Notes: generated by a model not told the origin, from the letters alone. Shown: positions 1 to 9,888, counted from the first letter of the stretch. The stretch is 39,996 nucleotides of DNA from Curtobacterium aurantiacum (GCF_018598555.1 NZ_JAHEWN010000025.1:1-39996), one strand, 5' to 3'. Made by a program: numbers and translations.

Positions 1-31
1 CGGGGCGTCCAGGGCTGTCGGCACCCGCCGA

Positions 32-37
32 TAAGGT
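32..37 (+). promoter_or_regulatory. Probable -10 box of xth (leaderless)
   Basis: TAAGGT fits TANNNT and lies 7 nt before ATG 45. No ribosome binding site is seen, so transcription probably starts at the ATG. No convincing -35 is visible. Inference from spacing. Confidence 0.4.
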
Positions 38-44
38 GTTCTGC

Positions 45-1939
<1,895 letters not shown>

Positions 1940-1941
1940 CC

Positions 1942-2496
1942 GTGCAGCCCGTCACGCTCGAGTCGGCCCGGGTCCGGCTCGACCTGCCCACCCCGGCCGA
2001 CGCCGCGGCGATCACCGAGGCCTGCCAGGATCCGGAGATCGTCCGGTGGACCACCGTGCCGACCCCGTACCGCGAGCAGGACGCCCGCACCTTCGTCGAT
2101 GCCCTGGTCGGACCGGGGTGGGCCTCGGACCGCGAGTACACCTGGGCGATCCGACCGGCAGGGTCGACGTGGCTCGCGGGCATCATCAGTTACCGCACCG
2201 CCGGCCGTGACCTCGGGTTCTGGCTCGCGCCGTCCGCGCGCGGTGCCGGACTCATGCACGACGCCGTCCGGCTCGTGGTCGACTGGGCCATCGAGCAGGG
2301 CGCACCCGACGTGTACTGGGAGTGCTACGAGGGCAACAGTGCATCGGCAGCGGTCGCCCGGGCGGCCGGCTTCTCGTACACGGGCCTCGGCGAAGCCCGT
2401 GTGCCGGACCGGGACGGTGGCCCGACCACGGCCTGGACGGCGCTGCGACGCGCTGACGGCACGCCTGCCTCCGACCTCCCCTGGCCCGTCGCCTGA
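1942..2496 (+). CDS. GNAT-family N-acetyltransferase (RimJ/RimL-like)
   Basis: A 184-residue acetyltransferase of the RimJ/RimL branch of GNAT. The N-terminal pattern (ESARVRLDLPTPADAAAI), the central strand region GFWLAPSARGAG (acetyl-CoA pyrophosphate loop) and the N-S-A-S-AVARAAGF motif before the C-terminal strand are typical. The substrate cannot be told from sequence; related proteins acetylate protein N-termini, small amines or antibiotics. The start is GTG 1942, only 2 nt after the trpS stop and without its own ribosome binding site, so translation is probably coupled to trpS. Confidence 0.85.
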   Translation: MQPVTLESARVRLDLPTPADAAAITEACQDPEIVRWTTVPTPYREQDARTFVDALVGPGWASDREYTWAIRPAGSTWLAGIISYRTAGRDLGFWLAPSARGAGLMHDAVRLVVDWAIEQGAPDVYWECYEGNSASAAVARAAGFSYTGLGEARVPDRDGGPTTAWTALRRADGTPASDLPWPVA

Positions 2497-2513
2497 ACAC
2501 GCTCACAATCGTG

Positions 2514-2545
2514 GTGACGTGTCACCCAACCACCGCCGGTAGGCT
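2514..2545 (+). promoter_or_regulatory. Probable ribD promoter with palindrome
   Basis: TAGGCT (2540-2545) is a TANNNT -10 box 6 nt before the GTG of ribD, giving a leaderless or nearly leaderless transcript. A perfect palindrome GTGACGTGTCAC (2514-2525) occupies the -35 area and could be an operator. No FMN riboswitch is visible here. Confidence 0.45.
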
Positions 2546-2551
2546 CGGCCC

Positions 2552-3667
2552 GTGAGCGACACGGCACGACCCACCGAGGTCCGGGCGATGCGCCGCGGAC
2601 TCGAACTCGCGGCCCTCGGACCCGTCGTCGGCGATCACGCCCGCGTCGGCGCGGTGATCCTCTCCCCCGACGGCGCCGTCCTCGCCGAAGGCTGGCACAA
2701 GGGCGCCGGGACCCCGCACGCCGAGGTCGACGCGATGGCCAAGGTCGACCCGGCACTGCTCCGCGGCGCGACGGCGGTAGTCACCCTCGAACCCTGCAAC
2801 CACGTCGGCCGCACGGGTCCCTGCGCCGTGGCGCTGCTCGAGGCCGGGGTCGCCCGGGTCGTGTACGCCATCGACGACCCCGGAGCCGACGTGCACGGCG
2901 GTGCCGACCGGCTCCGTGCCGCCGGGGTCCAGGTCGTCTCCGGCGTGCTCGCCGACGAGGCCGAGGCGTTCCTCGAACGCTGGCTGCTCTCGGTCCGGCT
3001 CGGCCGACCGTGGGTCACCGTCAAGTGGGCGTCCAGCCTCGACGGCCGCGCAGCCGCTGCCGACGGCACGAGCAAGTGGATCACCGGCGCCGCCGCGCGG
3101 CAGCACGTCCACGAACAGCGCTCGGCCCACGACGCGATCCTCGTGGGCACCGGCACCGTCCTCGCCGACGACCCGAGCCTGACCGCGCGCGGGGACGCCG
3201 GCGAACTGCTCGCCGACCAGCCGCTCGCCGTGGTGCTCGGAGACCGCCCGGTGCCGGCCGACGCCGCGGTCCGTCGACACCCGCGGGGGCTCGTCACCCT
3301 CCCCGGACACGACCTGGCCACCTCGCTCGGCGCCCTGCGCGGACACGGTGTGCACTCGGTGTTCGTCGAGGGCGGGCCGACCGTCGCCTCGGCGCTCATC
3401 GCCGCCGGACTCGTCGACGAGTACCTGGTGTACATCGCCCCGGTGCTGCTCGGCGGCCCCCGTGTGGCGCTCGGCGACCTGGGGGTGGGAAGCATCTCCG
3501 ATCGTCGGCGGTTGGACGTACTATCGACCACCAGCCTCGGCCCCGACCTGCTGGTCCGAGCCCGACCGCAGCGCACGCAGCACCAGAACCAGCAGCAGCA
3601 GCAGCAGCAGCACGTGACACCCGGGCTCGGGAACGACGGGCCCACGAACGACCGGAGCACCACATGA
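2552..3667 (+). CDS. ribD: Bifunctional riboflavin deaminase/reductase RibD
   Basis: A 371-residue bifunctional enzyme for the second and third steps of riboflavin synthesis: deamination of diaminohydroxyphosphoribosylaminopyrimidine, then NADPH-dependent ribose reduction. The zinc deaminase motif is visible as HAE near residue 56 and PCNHVGRTGPC near 83-94. The reductase half begins at about PWVTVKWASSLDGR and includes the FVEGGPTVASALI segment. The last 35 residues are low-complexity, with seven consecutive glutamines encoded by a CAG run, and look unconserved. The start is GTG 2552 behind a -10 box. Its stop overlaps the ribA start by 4 nt. Confidence 0.92.
   Translation: MSDTARPTEVRAMRRGLELAALGPVVGDHARVGAVILSPDGAVLAEGWHKGAGTPHAEVDAMAKVDPALLRGATAVVTLEPCNHVGRTGPCAVALLEAGVARVVYAIDDPGADVHGGADRLRAAGVQVVSGVLADEAEAFLERWLLSVRLGRPWVTVKWASSLDGRAAAADGTSKWITGAAARQHVHEQRSAHDAILVGTGTVLADDPSLTARGDAGELLADQPLAVVLGDRPVPADAAVRRHPRGLVTLPGHDLATSLGALRGHGVHSVFVEGGPTVASALIAAGLVDEYLVYIAPVLLGGPRVALGDLGVGSISDRRRLDVLSTTSLGPDLLVRARPQRTQHQNQQQQQQQHVTPGLGNDGPTNDRSTT
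3590..3610 (+). repeat. (CAG)7 run encoding polyglutamine in RibD tail
   Basis: Seven perfect CAG codons in frame encode Gln7 in the C-terminal tail of RibD. Length changes by whole units would not break the frame. The run lies about 55 nt before the ribA start. Confidence 0.9.
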
Positions 3668-4326
3668 CCGACGCGCTGACCTCCCCCACGCCGGGGAGCC
3701 CGGTCCACTTCGAGGTGTCGACGAACGTGCCGACCACCCACGGCACCTTCCAGATGCGCGCCTACCGTGACCTCGTCACCAGCGCGGAGCACGTCGCGAT
3801 CATCGGCACGCTGCCCGACGGCTCGTTGCCCACCGACGGCGCGCTCGTCCGCGTGCACTCCGAGTGCCTGACCGGCGAGGCCTTCGGCTCCCTGAAGTGC
3901 GAGTGCGGCCCCCAGCTCGACGCCGCACTCGACACGATCGCGGCCGAGGGCGGCGTGGTCGTCTACCTGCGCGGGCAGGAGGGCCGCGGCATCGGGCTCA
4001 TCAACAAGCTCAAGGCCTACCGCCTGCAGGAGGACGGGCTCGACACCCTCGACGCCAACCTCGCGCTCGGCCTGCCCGCCGACTCCCGCGCGTACGGCGG
4101 CGCCGCCGGCATCCTCGCCGACCTCGGCATCACCCGCGTGCGACTGCTGTCGAACAACCCGGAGAAGCGCCGTCAGCTCGAGGAGCACGGCATCACCGTC
4201 GACTCGCTCGTCCCGCTCGTCGTCGGCGTCTCGGCGCAGAACGCCGGCTACCTCGACACCAAGCGCGACCGGATGGGCCACCAGCTGCCCGAGCACCTCG
4301 AAGCAGGAGCCGGCGCCGGCGCCTGA
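3664..4326 (+). CDS. ribA: GTP cyclohydrolase II
   Basis: A 220-residue GTP cyclohydrolase II, which opens the imidazole ring of GTP in the first committed step of riboflavin synthesis. The zinc ligands are seen in HSECLTGEAFGSLKCEC (Cys68, Cys79, Cys81), followed by the GTP-binding RGQEGRGIGL. No ribB domain is fused at the N-terminus, unlike the RibBA proteins common in this phylum; the first about 20 residues are a short lead-in. ATG 3664 overlaps the ribD stop (ATGA), so the two are translationally coupled. Riboflavin synthase (ribE) and lumazine synthase (ribH) are not in this window. Confidence 0.93.
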   Translation: MTDALTSPTPGSPVHFEVSTNVPTTHGTFQMRAYRDLVTSAEHVAIIGTLPDGSLPTDGALVRVHSECLTGEAFGSLKCECGPQLDAALDTIAAEGGVVVYLRGQEGRGIGLINKLKAYRLQEDGLDTLDANLALGLPADSRAYGGAAGILADLGITRVRLLSNNPEKRRQLEEHGITVDSLVPLVVGVSAQNAGYLDTKRDRMGHQLPEHLEAGAGAGA

Positions 4327-4372
4327 GCGGGGCCGAACCGGGCACGACAGCGGCCAGCCGACTCTGGGCTGA

Positions 4373-4402
4373 TTCGCAGCCAGGCGACATCTGTCGTATG
4401 AT
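4373..4402 (+). promoter_or_regulatory. Probable promoter of the MFS transporter gene
   Basis: TTCGCA (4373-4378) and TATGAT (4397-4402) are separated by 18 bp, a good sigma-70-type match. It would give a leader of about 130 nt before ATG 4544. Confidence 0.5.
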
Positions 4403-4444
4403 CAGGGCTTCCGTCACAAGCGGTCCCCCCTCAGCCGAACGCAC

Positions 4445-4520
4445 CCGATCGGTGCCCGCGCCACCCCGCGCGAACCGATCGGTGTCCGCCGTCCGGATCC
4501 CCGTGCTCCCTCCGGAGCAC
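4445..4520 (+). promoter_or_regulatory. Paired CCGATCGGTG sites and a hairpin in the MFS leader
   Basis: CCGATCGGTG occurs at 4445-4454 and 4475-4484, exactly 30 bp apart; the core CCGATCGG is self-complementary. Downstream, GTGCTCC-CTCC-GGAGCAC (4503-4520) forms a 7-bp hairpin just before the AGGAG ribosome binding site (about 4525). These may be operator sites and a translational control hairpin; function is inferred only. Confidence 0.35.
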
Positions 4521-4543
4521 GCACCAGGAGACCCATCCCCGCC

Positions 4544-5923
4544 ATGACCGCCGCCCCGGCACCCGCAACCCCCACCTCAGCTCCGACACCCGCCGGCAAC
4601 CCGCGCTCGCGCGTCGTCATCGCCAGCCTCGTCGGCACGTCGATCGAGTTCTACGACTTCTACGTCTACGCGACCGCCGCGGTCCTCGTCTTCCCGACGC
4701 TGTTCTTCCCGAACGAGGACCCGACGGCCTCGCAGTTGTCCTCGTTCGTCACCTTCGCGCTGGCGTTCTTCGCCCGGCCGATCGGCTCGATCATCTTCGG
4801 CCACTTCGGTGACCGCATCGGCCGCAAGACCACCCTCGTCGCGTCGCTGCTCGTGATGGGCACGGCCACGTTCCTGATCGGCTGCCTGCCGACGTTCGAC
4901 TCGATCGGCATCTGGGCGCCCGTCCTGCTCGCCGTGATGCGATTCGCCCAGGGTGTCGGGCTCGGCGGCGAGTGGTCCGGTGCGGCCCTGCTCGCGACCG
5001 AGAACGCGCCGGAGGGCAAGCGCGGCGTGTTCGGCTCGATGCCGCAGCTCGGCGCACCGATCGGCTTCCTGCTGGCCAACGGCCTGTTCATCGCCATCAA
5101 CGCGGCGATGCCCGCCGGCGCCGACGGCACCCCGAACGCCGACTTCCAGGCCTGGGGCTGGCGCATCCCGTTCCTGCTCTCCGCCGTGCTCGTCATCGTC
5201 GGCCTCTACGTGCGCTTCAAGCTCGTCGAGTCGCCGGTGTTCCGCGGTGTGCAGGAGTCCGGCACGGTGGCCAAGGTCCCGCTCGGCCGGGTGTTCCGCA
5301 CGTCGTGGAAGGCCGTCATCGTCGGCACCTTCGGCATGGTCGCCACCTACGTGCTCTTCTACTTCATGACGACGTTCACCCTGTCGTACGGCACGACCGG
5401 TGCCGAGGCAGGCCCGCTCGTGCCGAAGATCGGCCTGGGCTACACGCGTGGCGAGTTCCTGACCCTGCTCATGATCGGCGTCGTGTTCTTCGGCATCTTC
5501 ACGCCGATCGCCGGCCTGCTCGCCGACAAGTTCGGTCGCCGCAGGACCCTCATCCCGACCACGATCGGCATCGCGCTCTTCGGCCTGACGTTCCAGATCT
5601 GGTTCGCCGCGTCGACCGGTCCGATCACGGTCGTGACGTTCCTCATCGTGGGGCTGTCGCTGATGGGGCTGACCTTCGGGCCGATGGGCGCCCTGCTGCC
5701 GGAGCTGTTCCCGACCAACGTCCGGTACACCGGCTCGGCGATCGCGTACAACGTCGCGTCGATCCTCGGTGCATCGCTCGCCCCGACGATCGCGTTCGCG
5801 CTCTGGCAGCCGGACGGCAACATCTTCCTGGTCGGCCTGTACCTGACGATCGCCGCGGTCGTGACCCTGGTCGCGCTGCTCTTCGTGCGCGAGACGAAGT
5901 CGAAGGACATCGCCGACGCCTGA
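4544..5923 (+). CDS. MFS transporter, metabolite:H+ symporter family
   Basis: A 459-residue inner-membrane transporter of the metabolite:H+ symporter (MHS) branch of the major facilitator superfamily, the group with shikimate, proline/betaine and alpha-ketoglutarate carriers. The N-terminal signature SRVVIASLVGTSIEFYDFY and the loop 2-3 motif GHFGDRIGRKTT are diagnostic; a second-half copy is ADKFGRRRT. About 12 hydrophobic segments are seen, with an insertion between helices 5 and 6 (about residues 185-205). Substrate cannot be assigned. Start ATG 4544 is preceded by AGGAG. The gene has its own promoter region and is closed by a strong palindromic terminator. Confidence 0.85.
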   Translation: MTAAPAPATPTSAPTPAGNPRSRVVIASLVGTSIEFYDFYVYATAAVLVFPTLFFPNEDPTASQLSSFVTFALAFFARPIGSIIFGHFGDRIGRKTTLVASLLVMGTATFLIGCLPTFDSIGIWAPVLLAVMRFAQGVGLGGEWSGAALLATENAPEGKRGVFGSMPQLGAPIGFLLANGLFIAINAAMPAGADGTPNADFQAWGWRIPFLLSAVLVIVGLYVRFKLVESPVFRGVQESGTVAKVPLGRVFRTSWKAVIVGTFGMVATYVLFYFMTTFTLSYGTTGAEAGPLVPKIGLGYTRGEFLTLLMIGVVFFGIFTPIAGLLADKFGRRRTLIPTTIGIALFGLTFQIWFAASTGPITVVTFLIVGLSLMGLTFGPMGALLPELFPTNVRYTGSAIAYNVASILGASLAPTIAFALWQPDGNIFLVGLYLTIAAVVTLVALLFVRETKSKDIADA

Positions 5924-5940
5924 TCGGCGACCAGACGCGG

Positions 5941-5980
5941 GACGGGAGGCCCGGTGCCAGCTGGCACCGGGCCTCCCGTC
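5941..5980. terminator. Perfect 40-bp palindromic terminator
   Basis: Two 20-nt arms are exact reverse complements with no spacer (gacgggaggcccggtgccag and its complement), giving a stem of about 18 bp around CAGCTG. No T-tract follows, as is common in high-GC actinobacteria. It lies 17 nt after the MFS stop codon. Confidence 0.75.
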
Positions 5981-6050
5981 CGTCGCCTGCCCCCTCCCCG
6001 CAACACGGCGCGCAACACGCCGTCGTGTCAGCACGACGCCGCACGCCCGC

Positions 6051-6080
6051 CGAGACGCCGCCGAATCCGGCGGCGTCTCG
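6051..6080. other. GC hairpin between MFS and HTH genes
   Basis: CGAGACGCCGCCG (6051-6063), loop AATC, and its exact complement (6068-6080) form a 13-bp hairpin. The word CGAGACGCC recurs at 6143. It may be a terminator for leftward read-through or an insulator ahead of the regulated HTH promoter. The rest of 5981-6150 shows no gene. Confidence 0.5.
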
Positions 6081-6151
6081 CGCGCGTGGCGGCGTCGAAC
6101 GAAGACGCCGGCGTCTGCGGACCCGATGCAGCGCCCCCGGTGCGAGACGCC

Positions 6152-6195
6152 GTCAACGCAGGTTGACGGATGTCGGCGCGTCAATGTAGGTTGAC
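6152..6195 (+). promoter_or_regulatory. Twin palindromic operators GTCAAC-N4-GTTGAC over the HTH promoter
   Basis: GTCAACGCAGGTTGAC (6152-6167) is a perfect inverted repeat; GTCAATGTAGGTTGAC (6180-6195) is the same site with one arm base changed. They are 28 bp apart. TTGACG (6163-6168) in the first and TAGGTT (6187-6192) in the second form a -35/-10 pair with an 18-bp spacer, so both promoter elements sit inside the palindromes. The start codon of the HTH gene follows the second site by 4 nt. Confidence 0.75.
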
Positions 6196-6199
6196 ATGC

Positions 6200-6415
6200 A
6201 TGGACCGACCGACCATCACGAGCCTCGCGGCCGGAGCCTCGGGGGACGACCCGTTCTCCGCACTCGCCAGCGTGCGGGAGCTGCGCCGTGAGCTCGACCG
6301 GACCGAAGAGCTCGCTGCGCGACGTGCCCGCAACGCCGGTGCGTCATGGCAGGAGATCGCGACGCTGCTCGGTGTCAGCCGACAGGCAGTGCACAAGAAG
6401 TACGGCAGAAACTAG
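6200..6415 (+). CDS. Small helix-turn-helix DNA-binding protein, likely autorepressor
   Basis: A 71-residue protein. The C-terminal half ASWQEIATLLGVSRQAVHKKYG is a clear helix-turn-helix of the homeodomain-like/sigma-region-4 type; the N-terminal half (VRELRRELDRTEELAARRARNAG) is a charged helix that could dimerise. It is a DNA-binding protein with no catalytic domain. I chose ATG 6200: it sits 7 nt after a -10 box and aligns with the compact domain, suggesting a leaderless mRNA. Two palindromes cover its promoter, so autoregulation is likely by inference. Its stop codon overlaps the AGGAG ribosome binding site of the ABC exporter 7 nt downstream, making a two-gene operon. Target and inducer are unknown. 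Confidence 0.8.
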   Translation: MDRPTITSLAAGASGDDPFSALASVRELRRELDRTEELAARRARNAGASWQEIATLLGVSRQAVHKKYGRN

Positions 6416-6422
6416 GAGCACG

Positions 6423-8276
6423 ATGAGCTTCCCCTTCGCACGCCCGAAGACCGCCGACGGCCCCCGCGCCACGTTCGGTCGCCTGCTGTCCTACCTGTTC
6501 GAGAACAAGCCCGCGATGGTCGTCATCATCGTGCTGAGCGTCCTCGGTGCGGGCGCCTCGCTCGCCCAGCCGCTGCTGGTCAACCAGGTCATCACCGCCG
6601 TGCAGCAGGGCAACACGCTCAGCACGCTCGTGTGGCTGCTCGTCGGACTCGTCATCGTCGCCGGTGTCCTGAACGGTGTCCAGCACTTCCTGCTGCAGCG
6701 CGCGGGCGAAGGCGTGGTGCTCTCCACGCGACGCAAGCTCATCGCCCGCATCCTCAACCTGCCGATCTCGGAGTTCGACACCCGCCGTACCGGCGACCTG
6801 GTGTCCCGCGTCGGCAGCGACACCACGCTCCTCCGTGCCGTCCTGACGCAGGGGCTCATCGAGTCGATCGGCGGGGCGCTCACCTTCATCGGGGCCATCG
6901 TGGCGATGGCGGTCATCGACCCGCTGCTGCTCGGCATCGTCATCGTCATCGTCCTCGTCGCCATCGTCGTCGTCGGCGGGCTCAGCCGTCGCATCCGCGT
7001 CGCGTCGAAGCGTGCGCAGGAGAAGGTGGGCGACCTCACCGCCGCCGTCGAACGCGGGATCGGCGCGGTCCGCACCATCCGCGCGGCCGGCGCCACCGAG
7101 CGCGAGGTGCGCGAGGTCGACGGCCACGCAACCGAGGCCTACGCGCGCGGCCTCGACATCGCCAAGATGTCCGCCTTCGTCGTGCCCGTCGCCAGCATCG
7201 TCATGCAGGTCGCGTTCATCGCCGTGCTGGGCGTCGGCGGGGCACAGGTCGCGGCCGGCACCATCACCATCGCGACGCTCATCACGTTCATCCTGCTGCT
7301 CTTCATGATGATCATGCCGCTCGGCCAGGCCATGGGTGCAGCGGTGGCCGTCGCCCAGGCGCTCGGCGCGCTCGGCCGGATCGAGGAGATCCTGCACCTG
7401 CCGACGGAGTCCGAAGACGACGAGTCGGTCCGGCCCGCCGCGGCCGTCGCCACCGACGACGCCATCGCCTTCGAGCACGTGTCGTTCCGGTACCGCGCCC
7501 AGGCGGACGCCTCGGGTGCCGACGGCGCGGTCGCGTCCGACCCCGCGGACCGTCCAGGAGGCCCGGATCACGTCGACGACGAGCGCCCAGCTGACGACGT
7601 GGTGCTCCACGACGTGTCGTTCCGGGTGCCCCGCGGCTCACGCGTCGCACTCGTGGGTCCGTCCGGTGCCGGCAAGTCGACGACCCTGGCGCTGATCGAG
7701 CGGTTCTACGACCCCACCGACGGCGTCATCCGGCTCGGTGGGATCGACGTCCGCGGGATGGACCGCGACGAGCTCCGCGCCCAGATCGGCTACGTCGAAC
7801 AGGACGCTCCGGTGCTCGCCGGCACGATCCGCGCGAACCTGCTGCTCGGGTCCCCGAACGCGACCGAGGACGACTGCGTCCGCGTGCTCGAGGCGGTCAA
7901 CCTCGGCGAGGTCCTGCACCGCGACCCCCGCGGTCTCGACGCCCAGGTCGGCGAGGACGGCGTCATGCTCTCCGGCGGTGAACGGCAGCGCCTGGCCATC
8001 GCCCGCGCGCTGCTCGCCGCTCCCCCGATCCTGCTGCTCGACGAGTCGACGTCGTCGCTGGACGGCGTGAACGAGCAGAAGATGCGGCTCGCGATCGACG
8101 CCGTCGCCGAGGACCGCACCCTGCTCGTCATCGCTCACCGGCTGTCGACCGTCGTCGACTCCGACGTGATCGTCGTGCTCGAGCACGGCCGGGTCGTCGG
8201 CAGCGGCACGCACTCCGAGCTCGTGGAGTCGACGCCGCTCTACCGCGACCTGGCGAAGCACCAGCTGCTCGTGTGA
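6423..8276 (+). CDS. ABC exporter, fused membrane and ATPase domains
   Basis: A 617-residue half-transporter: an exporter-type membrane domain with about six helices (residues about 20-330), then a nucleotide-binding domain. The ATPase has Walker A GPSGAGKST (about 410-418), signature LSGGERQRLAIARALL, Walker B ILLLDEST and the H-loop VIAHRLST. It probably works as a homodimer exporting a drug, lipid or peptide. Unusually, an acidic Gly/Ala/Asp-rich insertion of about 35 residues (about 360-393) separates the first ATPase strand FEHVSFRY from VVLHDVSF, where relatives have a few residues. ATG 6423 is preceded by AGGAG overlapping the HTH stop, so it is co-expressed with the regulator. Confidence 0.9.
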   Translation: MSFPFARPKTADGPRATFGRLLSYLFENKPAMVVIIVLSVLGAGASLAQPLLVNQVITAVQQGNTLSTLVWLLVGLVIVAGVLNGVQHFLLQRAGEGVVLSTRRKLIARILNLPISEFDTRRTGDLVSRVGSDTTLLRAVLTQGLIESIGGALTFIGAIVAMAVIDPLLLGIVIVIVLVAIVVVGGLSRRIRVASKRAQEKVGDLTAAVERGIGAVRTIRAAGATEREVREVDGHATEAYARGLDIAKMSAFVVPVASIVMQVAFIAVLGVGGAQVAAGTITIATLITFILLLFMMIMPLGQAMGAAVAVAQALGALGRIEEILHLPTESEDDESVRPAAAVATDDAIAFEHVSFRYRAQADASGADGAVASDPADRPGGPDHVDDERPADDVVLHDVSFRVPRGSRVALVGPSGAGKSTTLALIERFYDPTDGVIRLGGIDVRGMDRDELRAQIGYVEQDAPVLAGTIRANLLLGSPNATEDDCVRVLEAVNLGEVLHRDPRGLDAQVGEDGVMLSGGERQRLAIARALLAAPPILLLDESTSSLDGVNEQKMRLAIDAVAEDRTLLVIAHRLSTVVDSDVIVVLEHGRVVGSGTHSELVESTPLYRDLAKHQLLV

Positions 8277-8280
8277 GCGC

Positions 8281-8311
8281 CGGTACGGCCGCGTGCACCG
8301 CGGCCGTACCG
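8281..8311. terminator. Bidirectional terminator between convergent genes
   Basis: CGGTACGGCCGCG, loop TGCAC, and its exact complement form a 13-bp stem between the convergent ABC exporter and gabD. No T-tract. The following 30 bp is a GGCTC-rich simple sequence. Confidence 0.75.
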
Positions 8312-8346
8312 ACGATCCAGGCTCGGAGTCGGGCTCAGGCTCTGGC

Positions 8347-9888
8347 TCAGGCGGCGAAGGGGTCCGGCGTGAGCACGTAGACGGTCTCGAGGTACTCCTC
8401 GATGCCCTCGTGCGACCCCTCGCGGCCGAGGCCGGAGGACTTCACGCCGCCGAACGGGAACGCCGCATTGGACACGACGCCCGTGTTCAGCCCGAGCATG
8501 CCCGTCTCCAGGCGCTCGGCGAGCCGCTGGCCGCGCCGGAAGTCGGTCGTGAAGGCGTAGGCGATGAGGCCGTACTCGGTGTCGTTCGCGAGCCGGACCC
8601 CCTCGTCCTCGGTGCGGAACCGCGTCACCGAGGCGACGGGACCGAAGATCTCCGTCGTCAGGATCTCCGAGCCGGGCTGCACGTCGTCGATCACCGTGGG
8701 CTCGTAGAACGTGCCCGGCCGGTCCAGCCGGTGTCCACCGGTGACGAGCCGGGCCCCGCGCCCGAGCGCGTCGTCGACGAGTGCCGCGGCCTTGTCGACG
8801 GCGCGGTCGTCGATGAGCGGGCCGAGCGTCGTGCCGTCCTCGGTGCCCCGACCGACGCGCAGCGCCTCGACCCGGGCGGTGAGCGACGCGACGAACGCGT
8901 CGGCGATGCCGTCCTGCACGAAGAAGCGGTTGGCGGCGGTGCAGGCCTCGCCCGTGTTCCGGAACTTGGCGAGCATCGCAGCGTCGACGGCCGTGTCGAG
9001 GTCGGCGTCGTCGAAGACGAGAAGCGGGGCGTTGCCGCCGAGCTCCATGCTCGTCTTGAGCACGTTGTCGGCCGCCTGCTTGAGCAGCGCGGAGCCGACC
9101 GGGGTCGAACCCGTGAACGTCAGCTTCCGCAGGCGCGGGTCGGCGATGACCGGCTCGGACAGCCCCTTGGCGTCGCTCGACGGGATCACGTTGAGCACGC
9201 CGTCCGGCAGCCCGGCACGACGGAACAGCTCGACCAGGAACAGGGTGGTCAGCGGGGTGAGGTCGGCCGGCTTCGCGACGACCGTGCACCCGGCCGCGAG
9301 GGCCGGACCGATCTTCCGGGTCGCCATCGCCAGCGGGAAGTTCCACGGCGTGATCGCGTACACCGGGCCGACCGGGCGCTTCAGCACGATCGCGCGGCCG
9401 GTGCCCTCGGGGTTCGTGCGGTAGTCGCCGGTGATGCGGACGGCTTCCTCCGAGAACCAGCGGAGGAACTCACCGCCGTAGACGACCTCGCCGCGGGCCT
9501 CGGCCAGGGGCTTGCCCATCTCGAGCGACATCAGCGCCGCGAGGTCGTCGGCGTGCTCGTGGACCAGGTCGAACGCACGACGCAGGATGTCGGAGCGCTC
9601 GCGTGGTGCCGTCGCCGCCCAGGAGTCCTGCGCCGCGACCGCCGCGTCGAGGGCGGCGATGCCGTCCTCCGGGGTGGCGTCGGCGACCTCCGCCAGGACC
9701 TCACCCGTCGAGGGGTCGCGGACGGCGAAGGTCCCGCCGCTCGACGACGCCCGCCAGGTGCCGCCGATGAACAGGCCGGTGGGGACGCCGTCGACGCGGA
9801 CGTGGTCGTCCGAGACGGTGGCGACGAGGTCGGCGCCCGCTGCGGCGTCGGCGGTCGTGGTGTCCTCGTTCGTGGTGGTGCTGGTCAC
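8347..9888 (-). CDS. gabD: NAD(P)-dependent succinate-semialdehyde dehydrogenase family protein
   Basis: A 513-residue aldehyde dehydrogenase that oxidises an aldehyde to the acid with NAD(P)+. ELGGN with the general base Glu282 and GEACTAANR with the nucleophile Cys316 are present, as is the PWNFPLA motif. Overall sequence (MELGGNAPLLVFDDADLD, LNTGVVSNAAFPFGG) is closest to succinate-semialdehyde dehydrogenases, though a related aldehyde is possible. The first about 35 residues are a Thr/Ala-rich extension. GTG 9888 overlaps the pncA stop (GTGA) and has its own GGAGGAG site, so the genes form an operon. No GABA transaminase is nearby. Confidence 0.88.
   Translation of the reverse strand: MTSTTTNEDTTTADAAAGADLVATVSDDHVRVDGVPTGLFIGGTWRASSSGGTFAVRDPSTGEVLAEVADATPEDGIAALDAAVAAQDSWAATAPRERSDILRRAFDLVHEHADDLAALMSLEMGKPLAEARGEVVYGGEFLRWFSEEAVRITGDYRTNPEGTGRAIVLKRPVGPVYAITPWNFPLAMATRKIGPALAAGCTVVAKPADLTPLTTLFLVELFRRAGLPDGVLNVIPSSDAKGLSEPVIADPRLRKLTFTGSTPVGSALLKQAADNVLKTSMELGGNAPLLVFDDADLDTAVDAAMLAKFRNTGEACTAANRFFVQDGIADAFVASLTARVEALRVGRGTEDGTTLGPLIDDRAVDKAAALVDDALGRGARLVTGGHRLDRPGTFYEPTVIDDVQPGSEILTTEIFGPVASVTRFRTEDEGVRLANDTEYGLIAYAFTTDFRRGQRLAERLETGMLGLNTGVVSNAAFPFGGVKSSGLGREGSHEGIEEYLETVYVLTPDPFAA

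Noticed and set aside
2635..4296. 553-codon minus-strand frame across ribD-ribA
   Set aside because: Shadow of the rib genes, with an artificial poly-Cys stretch produced by the CAG run.
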